Shown here piece after piece: positions 1 through 8,821 of a stretch of DNA of 64,000 bases. The stretch comes from JBDTSW01 sp963807385 (GTDB lineage Bacteria; Actinomycetota; Thermoleophilia; Solirubrobacterales; 70-9): the NCBI GenBank assembly GCA_963807385.1, contig CAWEBQ010000002.1, positions 1 through 64,000 on the forward strand, given 5' to 3'. The stretch's first letter is position 1, and every line of letters begins with the position of its first letter. The notes beneath the pieces are model-generated. The model was given only the letters and a program-made list of their open reading frames with translations, did no database searches and was not told the origin of the DNA. The translations under genes were made by a program, and so were the position numbers.

Positions 1-816
1 GAGCGCAACTATGTCGTTCACAGCGCGGCCATGCTCAGCTCGGCCCTTCGCTACAGCGGGACGAGCGAGGTCCGCGTTCACTACTTGCACGGGCCCAGGT
101 TCCCCCGGCGCGGGCGACGGCGGCTCGCGTGGATGGTCGAGGAGATGGGTCGAAAATCTCCTTTCTGCAGGTCGAGGATCGCGATGTCGCCGCCTTTCCC
201 ACGCGGGACTTCACGCGGAAGGCGACCTGGTATCGCCTGTTCTTGCCGGAGCTCCTGCCAGAGGTCGATCGGCTCCTCTACCTCGACGTCGATGCGCTCG
301 TCCGCGACGACCTGACCCGGCTCTGGGAGACCAACCTTGCCGGCAACTATCTCGGGGCGGTCACCAACGTGTTCCAGGCCGACCACCTGCACCGGACCGA
401 GAAGATCGGGATCAGGCCGAGGGACTACTTCAACGCCGGTGTCCTCCTCATGGATCTTGATCTGATGAGGCGTGAAGCCTGCACAAAGGCCCTGAGCGAG
501 TTCGCCGCGGCGCATCCGGAGCTGATCGGGTGGCGCGACCAGGACACGCTGAACGCCGTCCTGGGCAAGCGCCGGCTCCACCTTCACCCGCGGTGGAACT
601 GCATGCACAGCATCATGCGGTTCTCGGCGAGCGTCGAGGTCTTCGGCCCCGAGGCGGTGGAGGAAGCTCAAGCGCAACCCGGCGATCCGTCACTTCGAGG
701 GCCCGGGCGCGAACAAGCCATGGCACAGGAATGCCGATCCCGACGACCGAGCGCTGTACCTGAGGGAGCGCCGACGGACCCCTTGGCCTCGACTGAAGCG
801 GTTCGGTTGGCGCTGA
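1..816 (+). pseudogene. GT8-family glycosyltransferase, 5' partial, two frameshifts
   Basis: A retaining GT8 (LPS-galactosyl/glucosyltransferase-like) enzyme that would add a hexose from a nucleotide sugar. The reading frame begins before the window. The N-terminal part is in frame 1 (NYVVHSAAMLSSALR), the middle is in frame 3 and carries the metal-binding DxD in LYLDVDALVRDD plus FNAGVLLMDLDLM and RDQDTLN. The C-terminal motif HFEGPGANKPW is again in frame 1 and stops at 814-816. The shifts lie near 148 (one base missing in a G run) and near 660 (one extra base); they cancel each other. Either a recently broken gene or two assembly indels; family assignment is firm. Confidence 0.7.
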
Positions 817-819
817 CCG

Positions 820-1569
820 CTAGGCCTTGACGGCGAGACGGCCCGTGTAGTCGATTCGGCTCAGAAGGACCGGCTCGGCCTCGGTCGAGAAGTACTCATC
901 GACCGCACGGCGGCAGCCGTCCCAGTGACCGTAGTCATCGACGATCAGCACCCCGCCGGATGCGAGGCGGGGATAGAGGTGGAGGAGCTCGTGGCGCGTC
1001 GATTCGTACCAATCCGTGTCCAGGCGCAGGAGGGCGATGCGCTCGGGAGCCTGCTCGGGAACGGTGTCCTCGACCTGGCCCCGTACGAAGTGGACTCGCT
1101 CGGACGGGTACCCGGCAGAGTCGATCGTCTCCCGCACGACGCCCTCGTTCAGAACCTCCGAGCCGAACACCTCAGCCCACGGCTTGCCGTTGGCCTGCTC
1201 CCATGCCCTAAGCGCGGATCCTCCGTGGCCGAGACGTCGTGCTCGGTCGGCTCGCTCATGCCCTCGAAGGTGTCGAACAGGTAGATGTCGCGATCGGTCG
1301 TGCCCAGGTCCTGAAGCGTCAGGATCGCGGCCAGCACCGAGCCGCCGCGCCAAACGCCGCATTCGACTGACGGCCCCCTCGATGCCGCGGCGCTCGCAAT
1401 GGCGAACCGAGTCAATCACCGCCTGGAGGCGGGCGACGCTTGTCATCGTGAACGGCATCGCGCGTTCGACTATCCGTCGGTCCTCAGCATCGAACTGGTC
1501 GAGCTCGTGGGGATGATTGGGCTCGGGGATCGTCCCGACGCCTCCACCGGCGAGCGATAGAACCAACAC
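820..1569 (-). pseudogene. TylF/macrocin-O-methyltransferase-like protein, two frameshifts
   Basis: A class I SAM-dependent methyltransferase of the TylF type, expected to O-methylate a sugar. The SAM-binding core (VECGVWRGGS, then DIYLFDTFEGMSEPT) sits in a different frame from the flanks. The flanking frame supplies the N-terminus and the typical C-terminal half (LRLDTDWYESTRHEL, GGVLIVDDYGHWDGCRRAVD). Frame changes are near 1370 and 1220. It lies 3 nt downstream of the methyltransferase at 1573-2334 on the same strand, so the two probably formed one transcript. The start (GTG 1569 or TTG 1566) is uncertain. Confidence 0.65.
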
Positions 1570-1572
1570 TCC

Positions 1573-2334
1573 TCATTCAGCCATGTTCTCAGACGAGCTT
1601 GTCGTGTCGGCCTTGAAGACCCCCAGGATTGAGAGCCCCGCCGGCAGTCGCACCCCGGCGGCTATTGCGCGGGCCTCCAGGCGAAGCGGCCACTCGAGGG
1701 GGCCGTTGAGCCATGGTGGCGTGCGTTCGAAGTCCGAGCGCGTATGTCCCGCCGGACGGCGACGGTCGCGGATGCGCCGTAGCGCCGCGGCCGGCAGTAA
1801 CACCGAGTTGAAGTGCGTGACGCTCAGCGGCAGCCATCCCTCCGGTGCGGCAGCCTCGATCAGTGTGTGTCTCAGGTATCGACGGCGGTGCTCGTTTACG
1901 ACGTCGTGCGGGCCGAACAGGCGAGGGTAGGCTGGCACCGTCGCGACGAGGAAGCCGCCTGGGCGGACAGCCCGGCGAAGCTCGCGAAATCCGGCGCGGT
2001 CGTCCTCGAGGTGCTCGATCACATCAAGCGCGATCGCGAGGTCGAACTCGCCGTCCTCGAACGGAATGCTCTCGACCACCCCCTCGACGACCGTACCCAC
2101 GGCCCGCTCGCGAGCGGCGGCCAGGGCGTGGGCAGAGGGCTCGAGGCCGACGACGGTCCCGAGCGCCGCCAGGCCGGGGAGGCTCGCGCCCCCACCGCAG
2201 CCGGCATCGAGCGATCGCGCCGGCGTCGGCAACGGCAGTGTGGCAAGGACTGAGCCCACGACGTTCCGGCGCCCTCGATACCACCAGTGATAGTCCTCGA
2301 CGGCGAGGGTGACCTCGCGATAGTCCCTCCTCAT
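1573..2334 (-). CDS. class I SAM-dependent methyltransferase
   Basis: A 253-residue methyltransferase, intact. It opens with YHWWYRGRR, typical of methyltransferases in glycan clusters. Motif I is LDAGCGGGASLPGLAALG near residues 45-60, and the acidic motif FDLAIALDVIEHLEDD follows near 100. The C-terminal half contains the NEHRRRYLR signature of this subgroup. ATG 2334 was chosen because the longer open frame upstream is low-complexity and lacks family similarity. It is divergent from the membrane glycosyltransferase at 2360. The substrate is unknown; a sugar or lipid-linked glycan is likely from context. Confidence 0.75.
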   Translation of the reverse strand: MRRDYREVTLAVEDYHWWYRGRRNVVGSVLATLPLPTPARSLDAGCGGGASLPGLAALGTVVGLEPSAHALAAARERAVGTVVEGVVESIPFEDGEFDLAIALDVIEHLEDDRAGFRELRRAVRPGGFLVATVPAYPRLFGPHDVVNEHRRRYLRHTLIEAAAPEGWLPLSVTHFNSVLLPAAALRRIRDRRRPAGHTRSDFERTPPWLNGPLEWPLRLEARAIAAGVRLPAGLSILGVFKADTTSSSENMAE

Positions 2335-2359
2335 CGAGAGTCGGCGTCTGGGTCTTTGG

Positions 2360-4391
2360 ATGGCATGGACATGGCGTGGGATGAGAGCACAGATGGGGCG
2401 TGGTCCGCGGAGGGTGTCCGTAGCGGGGGCCCCGGTCATTAGCCTGAGACCGGCATTGGATCGGTTCGGCCACCACGTCTTGCTGCTTCTCGCCGTCGCC
2501 GCTCTGGCGGCAGCGGCCTGGCGCGCCGCTTCGGCGCTGGGCCTCGAGAAGCTGGAGCGCCTCATTGCAGCAGTGGTCTTTGCCGCTGCGCTCGCTGTGC
2601 TTGAGGCGCTTGGCCTTGGACTGCTGAGCTTGGGCGGCAATCCCTACGCGTTGATGGGGGCAGCTGGGCTCACGTGGCTGGCGAGTCGTGGTCTCGCCCC
2701 GCGCGGGCCGTCGCTTGCTTCGGAGTTGAGCGACTGGTTGCGCGACGCCGCCACACCACTCCTCATCGCTGTGGGTGCGGCTGGTGGCGTTCTCTTGATG
2801 TGGGCGGCGTGGAAGTTGCCGCGTCCCGACGTTGGGCTCGACGGGCTCTACTACCACCTGCCGGAGATCGTGACGTGGGTCCAAGAGGGCGCGCCGGGTT
2901 CAGTCGAGCAGATCCACCCGTGGCTCGAGGTGGGCAGCTATCCGATTGCCCACGAGGTCCTGGTCGCCTGGGGGGTGGCTATTTCCCAGAGCCTCGTGTG
3001 GCAGGGCATTTTGACTCTTGGCCTGCTCCCGGCCGCGATTGCGAGTGCATGGATAGGCCTGCGTGAGTTGGCCGTTCCAGTGTCCTTGCGCTGGCTTGCG
3101 ATCGCCGCGGTCTTCTCGCTGCCGATCCTCGCGCACCAGATCGACGGTCCGGCGGCCGACGTGCCGGCGCTGATCTGGCTCGTGTGCGCTGCCGGACTGG
3201 GCGTCGCCGCCCGCCACCGACACGTGCTGCTCTCTCCGGCTCTCGTCGCTGCCGGTCTTACGATCGGGACCAAGACCACCGTCCTGCCGCTCGCCACGCT
3301 CTTGGTGATCGCGCTCGTGGTTCAGCACCGGAGGCATCTTTGCGACCGGGGCTGGTTGCTCGGATCCTCCGCGGCCGCAGCCGCGGTGGTTGGGGCGACC
3401 TGGTACCTACGCGACCTGATCGACCACGGCTCGCCGTTCTGGCCGTTCGCTGCCAGCCCCTGGGGTGATCCCGTCCCAGAGTTGCTGGACAGCTTCACGA
3501 GCCTCTTCGCCGATCCGGGGGCGGCGCTTGAGGGCAACATCGTCGGGTACATGGACTCCCTCGCGGGGGGATGGCTGCTCCTGGCCGCGGCAGTCCTGGC
3601 GCCGCTTTGGTCGCGGCGGAGAGCAGTCGTGGTGGGGGCCCTGCTGACCTTGGGAAGCGTCCTGCTGTGGTCGCTCGCACCCACCACCGGAGCGTCGTCA
3701 TACGAGGGGTTGTCCGCGCGGATCTCAGGCCCGCTACCTGCTGCCGACGGTCGCCCTGGCGGTCACCACGCTTTCCCTCAGCGCCACCGGCCCTGGAGCC
3801 GGGCGCTTCGTCGCCCCGGCTGTTCTCGCCACAGCGGCGGCCTGGAGTCTGACGACGCTGCTCACGGTCAACAGCGAGCTTGTCTTCTCCAGGTCGTGGC
3901 TTCTCGCCGGCGCGCTTCTGGGGAGTATCGCGCTGCTCCTCATCGGGCGTGCCTTCGCCTCGGGCCAATCGGCCCTGAGCCCCCGTGGCCTGGCGGTCGC
4001 AGCGCTCTCAGTCATCTTGGGCGGTGGTGCCAGTCTCGCCGTTGCCGCCTCCGAGTACACGGATCGCTATGGCGTGCGTGACCTGTACTTCGACGCTGCA
4101 ATCGTCCGCTGGTTCGAGGATCCCCGGCGGGCTGACGATGAACGCTCAATCTACATGGCACCCGATCTAATGGGGATGCTCACGGGCGACCGTCTTCAGC
4201 GCGAGGTTCGGTTGATAGACCTCCGGACGCCCTGCGAAGAGGTTGAACGCCTCAGTCGGGACGGCTGGGTGATCCTTCGCAGTGATCCTCTGCTCACGCG
4301 GGTGATGGGCTACTCCGCTGGCGGGTGTCTGGCGCACCATCGGCCGGCCACACGCATCGGCGCGTACCGCATCTACGCACCGGGTAGCTGA
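2360..4391 (+). pseudogene. GT-C-type polytopic membrane glycosyltransferase, one frameshift
   Basis: A large membrane protein with about a dozen hydrophobic segments and the first-loop acidic region (DGLYYHLPEIVTWVQ) expected of lipid-phosphosugar-dependent GT-C enzymes. The frame is open from 2360 to about 3725. There RISG changes to ARYLLPTVALA in the next frame, which stays open to the stop at 4391 and supplies the last helices and a periplasmic tail. One extra base in the run near 3727 explains the shift. Starts at 2360, 2381 and 2414 are all possible. It ends 19 nt inside the convergent GT2 gene. The specific family is not recognised. Confidence 0.6.
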
Positions 4392-5449
4392 TCCGCACTG
4401 TCCTGCGCGGGCGCGGCTCGCCTGGCGTCGTTGGGCATGTCGCCACTATTGCGCCGCGCAGCGCGATCCGCACCGCTACCCACGTTCTTCCGGTCGCCGA
4501 CCAGGTAGATCGGCCGCCGCTTCGACTCCTCGTAGGCCCGTCCCAGGTACTCGCCGATGATCCCCAGCGTGAGAAGTTGGATGCCGCCAAGCAGCAGGAC
4601 GGCGAGCAGAACGGTTGTAATGCCGGGAACGAACAGGCCGGCGATCTTGAAGGCGATCGCGATCGGGATTCCGAGAAAGGCGACGGCGGAGACGATCAGG
4701 CCCAGGAATGTGGCGATGCGGAGGGGGACCAGGGAGAACGAGATGATGCCGTCGAGCGCCAGACGGACCAGGCTGCGGAACGGATACTTCGTGGCGCCCG
4801 CGAACCGCGGATCCCGATCGTAAGCGAGCGTCGCCTGATCGAATCCGACCCAAACGCTCATGCCGCGGAGGAATCGGTTGCGCTCCCGCATGAACAAGAG
4901 GGCATCCAGGGCGCGAGCGTCAATCAGGCGGAAGTCGCCCGCGTTCCCGGTGCTGTCGATGACAGCGAGACGCCCGAAGATGCGATAGAACGCGCCGATC
5001 AGGGCCAGACGCCATCTTGGCTCCCCGGACCGGCGCCGGCGAACGGCGTGAACGACATCCGCGCCATCCGCCCAGCTCCCCAGCATCGCGGGAATCAGTT
5101 CGGGCGGGTCCTGCAGGTCCGCGTCCAGCATGACGACGACATCCCCGGCCGCGTGATCGAGGCCGGCCGTCAACGCTGCCTGATGACCGAAGTTCCGCGA
5201 GAGCGTAAGTACACCGACCCGCTCGTCCGCTTCGGCGAGACGGGCCAGCATCTCAGGCGTCGAGTCCTCCGAGCCATCGTCGACAAAAATGAGCTCGCAC
5301 TCGAGTCCCTCCACCGCGGAAACCAGCCGCCGATAGAGCTCCTCGATGCTTTCCTGCTCGTCGAGAATCGGGACGACCACGCTGAGGAGGCGCGGCCTGC
5401 GCCGCGACCCCTTCAGGTCTTCCCCTCCTGCCGCCTCGCCGGTCGCCAT
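4373..5449 (-). CDS. GT2 glycosyltransferase, GtrB/DPM1-like (polyprenyl-phosphate sugar synthase)
   Basis: A 358-residue enzyme predicted to transfer a sugar from UDP/GDP-sugar to polyprenyl phosphate on the inner membrane face. That would supply the donor used by GT-C enzymes such as those on either side. The GT2 domain has LLSVVVPILDEQESIEELY, the donor-site FVDDGSEDSTPE, and DADLQDPPELIP near residues 100-110. Two C-terminal transmembrane hairpins follow (FSLVPLRIATFLGLIVS, VLLAVLLLGGIQLL), ending in IGEYLGRAYEESKRRPIYLV, a hallmark of the GtrB group. ATG 5449 is preferred over upstream in-frame ATGs because the GT2 domain starts about 20 residues later. Intact. Confidence 0.88.
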   Translation of the reverse strand: MATGEAAGGEDLKGSRRRPRLLSVVVPILDEQESIEELYRRLVSAVEGLECELIFVDDGSEDSTPEMLARLAEADERVGVLTLSRNFGHQAALTAGLDHAAGDVVVMLDADLQDPPELIPAMLGSWADGADVVHAVRRRRSGEPRWRLALIGAFYRIFGRLAVIDSTGNAGDFRLIDARALDALLFMRERNRFLRGMSVWVGFDQATLAYDRDPRFAGATKYPFRSLVRLALDGIISFSLVPLRIATFLGLIVSAVAFLGIPIAIAFKIAGLFVPGITTVLLAVLLLGGIQLLTLGIIGEYLGRAYEESKRRPIYLVGDRKNVGSGADRAARRNSGDMPNDARRAAPAQDSADQLPGA

Positions 5450-5499
5450 CGGTTCCCATGATCTCATCACTGGGGGGCTTGGGCGGACCACATGGGCTG

Positions 5500-5505
5500 T
5501 ATCAT
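5500..5505 (+). promoter_or_regulatory. -10 hexamer TATCAT, leaderless start of 5515
   Basis: TATCAT followed by 9 nt and a TTG start codon, with no Shine-Dalgarno. This places transcription start at or next to the start codon. Confidence 0.6.
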
Positions 5506-5514
5506 CGCCGCGCC

Positions 5515-6705
5515 TTGAGCAACCGGTGGGCCCCTCTCGCACTGGTCGTATGCGCGGGAGCCGTTGCGCATCTCGTTCTCGCGTCGATCGCAGACCCGGC
5601 TCAGTTCGACACCCACTCGTTCCTGATCATGGCCGACGCCTTCCGGGACGACCCGCTCCAGGCATACGACACTGAACGCTTTCCGTACCCCCCGGGCTTC
5701 CTACCCTGGCTGCTGGTTGCCGATTCCGGGGCGGCGCAGGAGGTCATCCCCTTCGATGTACTCCTTCGTCTGCCCATGATCGCCGCGGATGTGGCCATCG
5801 CACTGCTCGTCGCCAGCTTTCTCGCTCGGCGGGGCGCGTTGGAGCGAACCCGCCTCGTGGCCGTCGCGCTCGTGATGTTGGGGCCGATCTTCCTTGCAAT
5901 CTCGGGCTACCACGGACAGATCGACTCAGTGGCGATTCTGCCCGCGGTCGCCGCCCTCTGGCTCTGGGACCGTCACGGTTCGGACAGCGCCCTCCTGATC
6001 GGGGTTCTCATTGGCCTGGGGGCCGCCGTCAAGACGGTCCCGATCTTCCTGCTTCTGGCCTTGGTGCCCGCGGCGCGGGCGTGGGGTGACGTGCTGCGCC
6101 TTATCGTGCCTGCGGTCGCGATACCCATCCTCCTCTTCGCGCCGTTCCTACTCGCAAACGGGCCCGACACCGTCGAGGCGATGGGCGGGAACCGAGGGTA
6201 CGCGGGCTTCAATGCGGTCAGCCTGATTCTCGTTGAGCCTGGGCTAGTGGAGTTCTGGAACTGGCTGGGAGTTGACTCAGTCGTCTGGACGAAGCGCCTC
6301 ACCGAGGTGCAGCCGCTCATCGTGGGCTCCACCCTGCTCGCCGTTGGGGCGCTGCTGTTCGTCCGACGGGTGCCGCCCGTCCTGGGAGCCAGCTTGATCT
6401 GGCTGGCGCTGTTCACTGTGAACCCGAACTTCGCTTGGCACTACCTGATCTGGGGTATGCCCTTCTTCATCATGGCGGGCTACCTCCGCGAGGTGCTGGT
6501 GTTTCAGCTTGTGGCCAGCGTTCCCCTCGTCCTGTTCTATCTGCCGGGCGATCTGAGCCGCCCGGTCCTGGACTTCGCCTACACGCCGACGGCGCTCGTG
6601 TGCTGGTTCGCGCTGGTGGGCGCCCTCCTCCTGCTGCTCAGGCGGATCTGGCGGATGCCCGCCGACCGACCCCGATTCCTGGTGCGATCAACATCGACAG
6701 CCTGA
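5515..6705 (+). CDS. GT-C-type membrane glycosyltransferase (GT87/DUF2029-like)
   Basis: A 396-residue polytopic protein with 9-10 predicted transmembrane segments. The first extracytoplasmic loop holds DTHSFLIMADAFRDD followed by RFPYPPGFLPWLL, and a later segment reads ISGYHGQIDSVAILP. Both resemble mannosyl/arabinosyl GT-C enzymes that use polyprenyl-phosphate sugars. TTG 5515 is preferred to the upstream ATG 5458 because a TATCAT hexamer ends 9 nt before it, matching the leaderless starts elsewhere in the window. It is divergent from the GtrB-like gene that may make its donor. The sugar transferred is unknown. Confidence 0.72.
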   Translation: MSNRWAPLALVVCAGAVAHLVLASIADPAQFDTHSFLIMADAFRDDPLQAYDTERFPYPPGFLPWLLVADSGAAQEVIPFDVLLRLPMIAADVAIALLVASFLARRGALERTRLVAVALVMLGPIFLAISGYHGQIDSVAILPAVAALWLWDRHGSDSALLIGVLIGLGAAVKTVPIFLLLALVPAARAWGDVLRLIVPAVAIPILLFAPFLLANGPDTVEAMGGNRGYAGFNAVSLILVEPGLVEFWNWLGVDSVVWTKRLTEVQPLIVGSTLLAVGALLFVRRVPPVLGASLIWLALFTVNPNFAWHYLIWGMPFFIMAGYLREVLVFQLVASVPLVLFYLPGDLSRPVLDFAYTPTALVCWFALVGALLLLLRRIWRMPADRPRFLVRSTSTA

Positions 6706-6711
6706 ATGGGC

Positions 6712-8130
6712 TCAGCGACGGACCGCGAGCTCGGTTATCACGTCACGTGCGGCAGCGACACCGTCCCGAACGGCGTAGTTGGTTCCGCGATCCTGCGGAT
6801 AGATCTGCGTGGTGTTGACGAGGTAGAGGCCGGCGGCCGGCGTGCGGTGGCTCGGGATCCGCTCCGGGAACCCGACATCCACGAGCGGCTGGCCGGCTGG
6901 TTCCCGGAACACCCAGGCGTTGACGATGTCCCACGTACGGAATTCGGGTGCGAGCATGCGAAGCCCCTCCGCGTAGCGGTCCAAGAGCTCATCCAGGCTC
7001 AGGTCGAGGAGGGGGTCGTCGCTCGCCAGGTAGTTGGTGACGTGAGAGAACACCCTGCCGCCGGTCACGTCTCGTCCGACCAGGTTTGTGTGCTCGATCA
7101 GGCCGACAAAGGGGCAGCGACGGTCCGCCACATTGACCCAGAAATGCTCTGTTAGCGGCCGCTTGAGCTCCAAAAGCACGTTGAGGGCAGTCATGTACTC
7201 GATGGACTGAAGCTGCTCCCGGTAGCCAGGGTCCAGCTCTCGCTCGAGCTTGGAATCAAGAAGGCGGCAGAACACATCATTGGGAACGCAGCTCACGACC
7301 GCGTCGTACTCGATCGCAGGTCCATCTCGCTCGAAGCTGCGGGGATCTAGCCCCAGACGGAACGAGCCTGCCCTGCTCGGGATCACTCCAAGGCGATTCC
7401 CCTCTCGGGTGATCTGTGCCGCGGGGCGGTCGATCATGACATGTCCACCTTGCGCCTCGATTCGGTCGGCCAGCGCGACGAAGAGCGGCTCGAAGCTCCG
7501 TCGCGGATAAAGGAAGGCCTCCTCCCGCGCCTCGCCGCTGCGCACGTTTCGACGGCGGTTGACCTTGTCCCAGATCCAGGCCATGGAGACGTCCTCGGCT
7601 CGGGCGCCGAACTTCCCCCGCATGAGAGGCCCCCACAGTCGGTCCCACGCCGGTTGCCCCATGTGACGTTCGATCCATGCCCGTGCGGTGGTGCGCTCGT
7701 AGGTGCTGAGGTCGCCGAAGAGCTGCATCCGTAGCAGCGCCGCCGCCATACGAAGGCGTGTCCAGGGCGGCACAGGTCGAAAGCGGAGCAAGTCGAGCGC
7801 GCCGTTGAAAGGCCAGACAACCCCCTCGATCGCAATCGCCGTGCTCGAGACGTGCCGCTCGAGGTCACCCTGGAGCCCCATCTCGGCGAACAAATCGATG
7901 ATCTCGCTATCGCTGGTGAACAGATAGTGGTAGTAACGCTCGACTCGGACCCCGGCCCCTGTATCCAAGGTCGCCGCTTGGCCCCCCAGGCCGGGCCACC
8001 GCTCGTAGATGTCGCACGCGACCCCCGACTTCGAGAGCTCATACGCGCAGGACAGCCCGGCGACCCCGGCCCCGATCACGGCGACTCGAGCGGAGGTGCC
8101 GGCCGCGGGTTCCTGCTCGGCCCGTGTCAA
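6712..8130 (-). CDS. FAD-dependent NAD(P)-binding oxidoreductase (protoporphyrinogen oxidase/UGM-like)
   Basis: A 472-residue flavoprotein. The FAD-binding motif RVAVIGAGVAGLSCAYELS lies near residue 16, then LGGQAATLDTG, and a C-terminal FAD loop with LYLVNTTQIYPQDRGTNYAVRDG. This architecture is shared by polysaccharide-cluster flavoproteins annotated as protoporphyrinogen oxidase-like or UDP-galactopyranose mutase-like. The substrate cannot be read from sequence. TTG 8130 was chosen because it overlaps the TGA of the upstream methyltransferase remnant (TTGA). The residues encoded further upstream in this frame are unrelated to the family. Confidence 0.78.
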   Translation of the reverse strand: MTRAEQEPAAGTSARVAVIGAGVAGLSCAYELSKSGVACDIYERWPGLGGQAATLDTGAGVRVERYYHYLFTSDSEIIDLFAEMGLQGDLERHVSSTAIAIEGVVWPFNGALDLLRFRPVPPWTRLRMAAALLRMQLFGDLSTYERTTARAWIERHMGQPAWDRLWGPLMRGKFGARAEDVSMAWIWDKVNRRRNVRSGEAREEAFLYPRRSFEPLFVALADRIEAQGGHVMIDRPAAQITREGNRLGVIPSRAGSFRLGLDPRSFERDGPAIEYDAVVSCVPNDVFCRLLDSKLERELDPGYREQLQSIEYMTALNVLLELKRPLTEHFWVNVADRRCPFVGLIEHTNLVGRDVTGGRVFSHVTNYLASDDPLLDLSLDELLDRYAEGLRMLAPEFRTWDIVNAWVFREPAGQPLVDVGFPERIPSHRTPAAGLYLVNTTQIYPQDRGTNYAVRDGVAAARDVITELAVRR

Positions 8131-8522
8131 CTCGCCGAGGTTCCCTCGGCGGCCACGGCACCTGCGGCCACCACCGCTGCCTGCGAGGTCTTTCGTAAGG
8201 GCCTTCGGCTTGCGGCCAAAAATGTTCCGGGTTGTGTGTAGCCCGACCGGAGGGGGCTCAGGCCGGCGCCGTCCAGGGCGCGCCGCAGCCCGTCCCCGCC
8301 AAGCACGGCCCAGTAGCGGGGGCAACGAGGCCCGGCCCAGCTTCGGTTGCGGAAGAGCCGCGCGTCGAGGGAATGGAAGTTCGGGGCCTGAAGCCATACG
8401 ACTCCACGGGGCGCGAGCAGATCGTTCGCACGCCTCAGGATCTCGATCGGATTTGCCACGCGCTCGATTAGGTTCAGCATCAGGATCAGGTCGAAGAGGT
8501 CCGCCGCCTCGAAGTTCTCAAA
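8127..8522 (-). pseudogene. methyltransferase C-terminal remnant, 5' truncated
   Basis: The frame encodes DLILMLNLIERVANP, then LLAPRGVVWLQAPNFHSLDARLF, which are motifs near the acidic loop and strand 5 of class I SAM methyltransferases. About 130 residues remain. An in-frame stop sits just before at 8523-8525, and no SAM-binding glycine motif is found upstream. Its TGA overlaps the TTG start of the flavoprotein, showing the two were once translationally coupled. The break coincides with the border between glycan genes and the guaB3 leader. Confidence 0.55.
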
Positions 8523-8679
8523 TCAGCCTCCGCGAATTCGCCCATTCCCCGCTCGTGGGCTCGCTCTTGAGAGAGAGGCGTGTGCCGTTACTGGCTTGGC
8601 TCGTCATGGGTGGGTTCGCGTTCGGCGTGACGATAGTAGGGGCAGGGCCGGGCCGCGCCGAGGGCCGGTTTACCGCTGT

Positions 8680-8685
8680 TATCAT
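8680..8685 (+). promoter_or_regulatory. -10 hexamer TATCAT of the guaB3-guaA leader
   Basis: TATCAT followed by 10 nt and a TTG at 8696 that opens a 41-codon leader frame. A second possible -10 (TAGCCT, 8776-8781) lies downstream of the terminator hairpin and would give a short leader containing only the guaB3 ribosome binding site. Confidence 0.5.
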
Positions 8686-8695
8686 CGCCGGGGCG

Positions 8696-8821
8696 TTGGG
8701 AAACCGCCCGCAGAGCCCGCATTTTCCGGCTTTCAGGCCCCGCAATCGCGGGGCTTTTTCGTCCGCGCCCACGCATAGCCTGGATGCTTCGACGATGAAG
8801 GAAGGTTGGCAGTGGAAGTAG
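8696..8821 (+). CDS. possible leaderless leader peptide upstream of guaB3
   Basis: A 41-codon frame opens with TTG 10 nt after a TATCAT hexamer, runs through the terminator hairpin at 8737-8759, and stops at 8819-8821, just inside the guaB3 start region. The peptide has no recognisable domain. Its position suggests that translation of the leader could melt the hairpin and couple to guaB3, but coding by chance cannot be excluded. Confidence 0.35.
   Translation: MGNRPQSPHFPAFRPRNRGAFSSAPTHSLDASTMKEGWQWK
8737..8759 (+). terminator. intrinsic terminator in guaB3 leader (possible attenuator)
   Basis: A perfect 7-bp stem GCCCCGC/GCGGGGC with an AATC loop, followed directly by TTTTT. No plus-strand gene ends upstream, since all genes from 6.7 to 8.5 kb are on the minus strand. 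The structure therefore lies between a candidate promoter and guaB3, as an attenuator would. Confidence 0.7.
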
